From positions 1-39,365 of the forward strand of contig JAEZZO010000062.1 in NCBI GenBank assembly GCA_023418475.1: a stretch of DNA of 39,365 bases, given 5' to 3'. Below, one piece after another: positions 39,306 to 39,365 of this stretch (the stretch's first letter is position 1; every line of letters begins with the position of its first letter). This DNA is from Bacillota bacterium. Lineage in GTDB: Bacteria; Bacillota; Clostridia; Lachnospirales; Lachnospiraceae. Position numbers and translations under genes: made by a program. The notes under the pieces were generated by a model. It had not been told where the DNA came from and did not search any database. It saw only the letters and a list, made by a program, of their open reading frames with translations.

Positions 39306-39365
39306 TTACTTCTTACATGCTTCCTGAACATCCTCTGACCAAGGCATATAATACTCAAGGTCTTC
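39306..39365 (-). CDS. transposase C-terminus, IS66 TnpC-like (partial)
   Basis: The last 19 codons of a minus-strand gene, EDLEYYMPWSEDVQEACKK, ending at TAA 39308-39306. The motif (L/M)PWS followed by E and C before a basic end is how IS66 TnpC proteins finish. The rest is outside the window. Confidence 0.55.
   Translation of the reverse strand, partial: EDLEYYMPWSEDVQEACKK

Larger units (their letters stand above)
39239..39365 (-). mobile_element. IS66-family element, one end (partial)
   Basis: From 39239 the sequence starts GTAAGCG, the terminal-repeat start typical of IS66-family elements. It is followed by a minus-strand terminator and the 3' end of a minus-strand gene whose last residues fit an IS66 transposase. 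The 8 bases before it (AATAATTA) are the candidate target-site duplication. The element runs out of the window. Confidence 0.6.

Overview
The window is AT-rich Gram-positive DNA. Purine-rich Shine-Dalgarno sequences, a T-box leader, MerR- and AraC-type regulators, an alpha2-type glycyl-tRNA synthetase and a BMP-type nucleoside importer all point to a clostridium. The gene style suggests Lachnospiraceae (Anaerocolumna/Lachnoclostridium-like), but that placement is inference. It starts in the last ~73 nt of a 23S rRNA gene and ends inside what looks like an IS66-family element. No prophage, plasmid or CRISPR locus is seen.

Layout. 1-443: 23S 3' end, terminator, tRNA-Asn, tRNA-Cys, terminator. 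480-5290: AraC/GyrI regulator with a small PUA/ASCH-like protein, a secreted GH25 muramidase with FN3 and Big domains, and an Asp-box lipoprotein. 5375-6641: a MerR/TipAS-like regulator with its own 19-bp-spacer promoter and an internally duplicated ligand domain. 7089-11388: a lantibiotic/cationic-peptide immunity ABC transporter (ATPase plus two permeases) followed by a response regulator and histidine kinase whose base composition is visibly more GC-rich. 11442-12879: a broken minus-strand gene, then a methyltransferase behind a 19-codon leader ORF and hairpin. 13287-15055: ECF sigma factor and putative anti-sigma factor. 15114-18513: XRE regulator with repeats in its leader, GNAT acetyltransferase, an unknown protein and a secreted protein. 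18510-20472: Gly T-box and glycyl-tRNA synthetase.

20807-32049 is a coherent nucleoside-salvage locus: ribokinase, BMP lipoprotein, two-domain ABC ATPase, two permeases, nucleoside hydrolase, YczE-type membrane protein, a second divergent nucleoside hydrolase, and a 647-residue protein that fuses a LacI-type HTH and sugar-sensing domain to a complete PfkB/ribokinase domain. In the inferred scheme nucleosides are imported, hydrolysed to base and ribose, and the ribose is phosphorylated. The fusion protein probably senses ribose or a derivative and controls the locus. It is the most unusual protein in the window.

32088-39365 is accessory and decaying: a methyltransferase overlapped by a small ORF, a second AraC/GyrI regulator, a ~176-bp near-perfect palindromic element, a TIGR04076-like protein, an IS1182-type transposase remnant, a ~195-bp diverged duplication, an AT-rich membrane/secreted protein pair, a second identical tRNA-Cys, a GNAT pseudogene and the IS66-type end. 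All coordinates and motif positions were read by eye; no database search was run.
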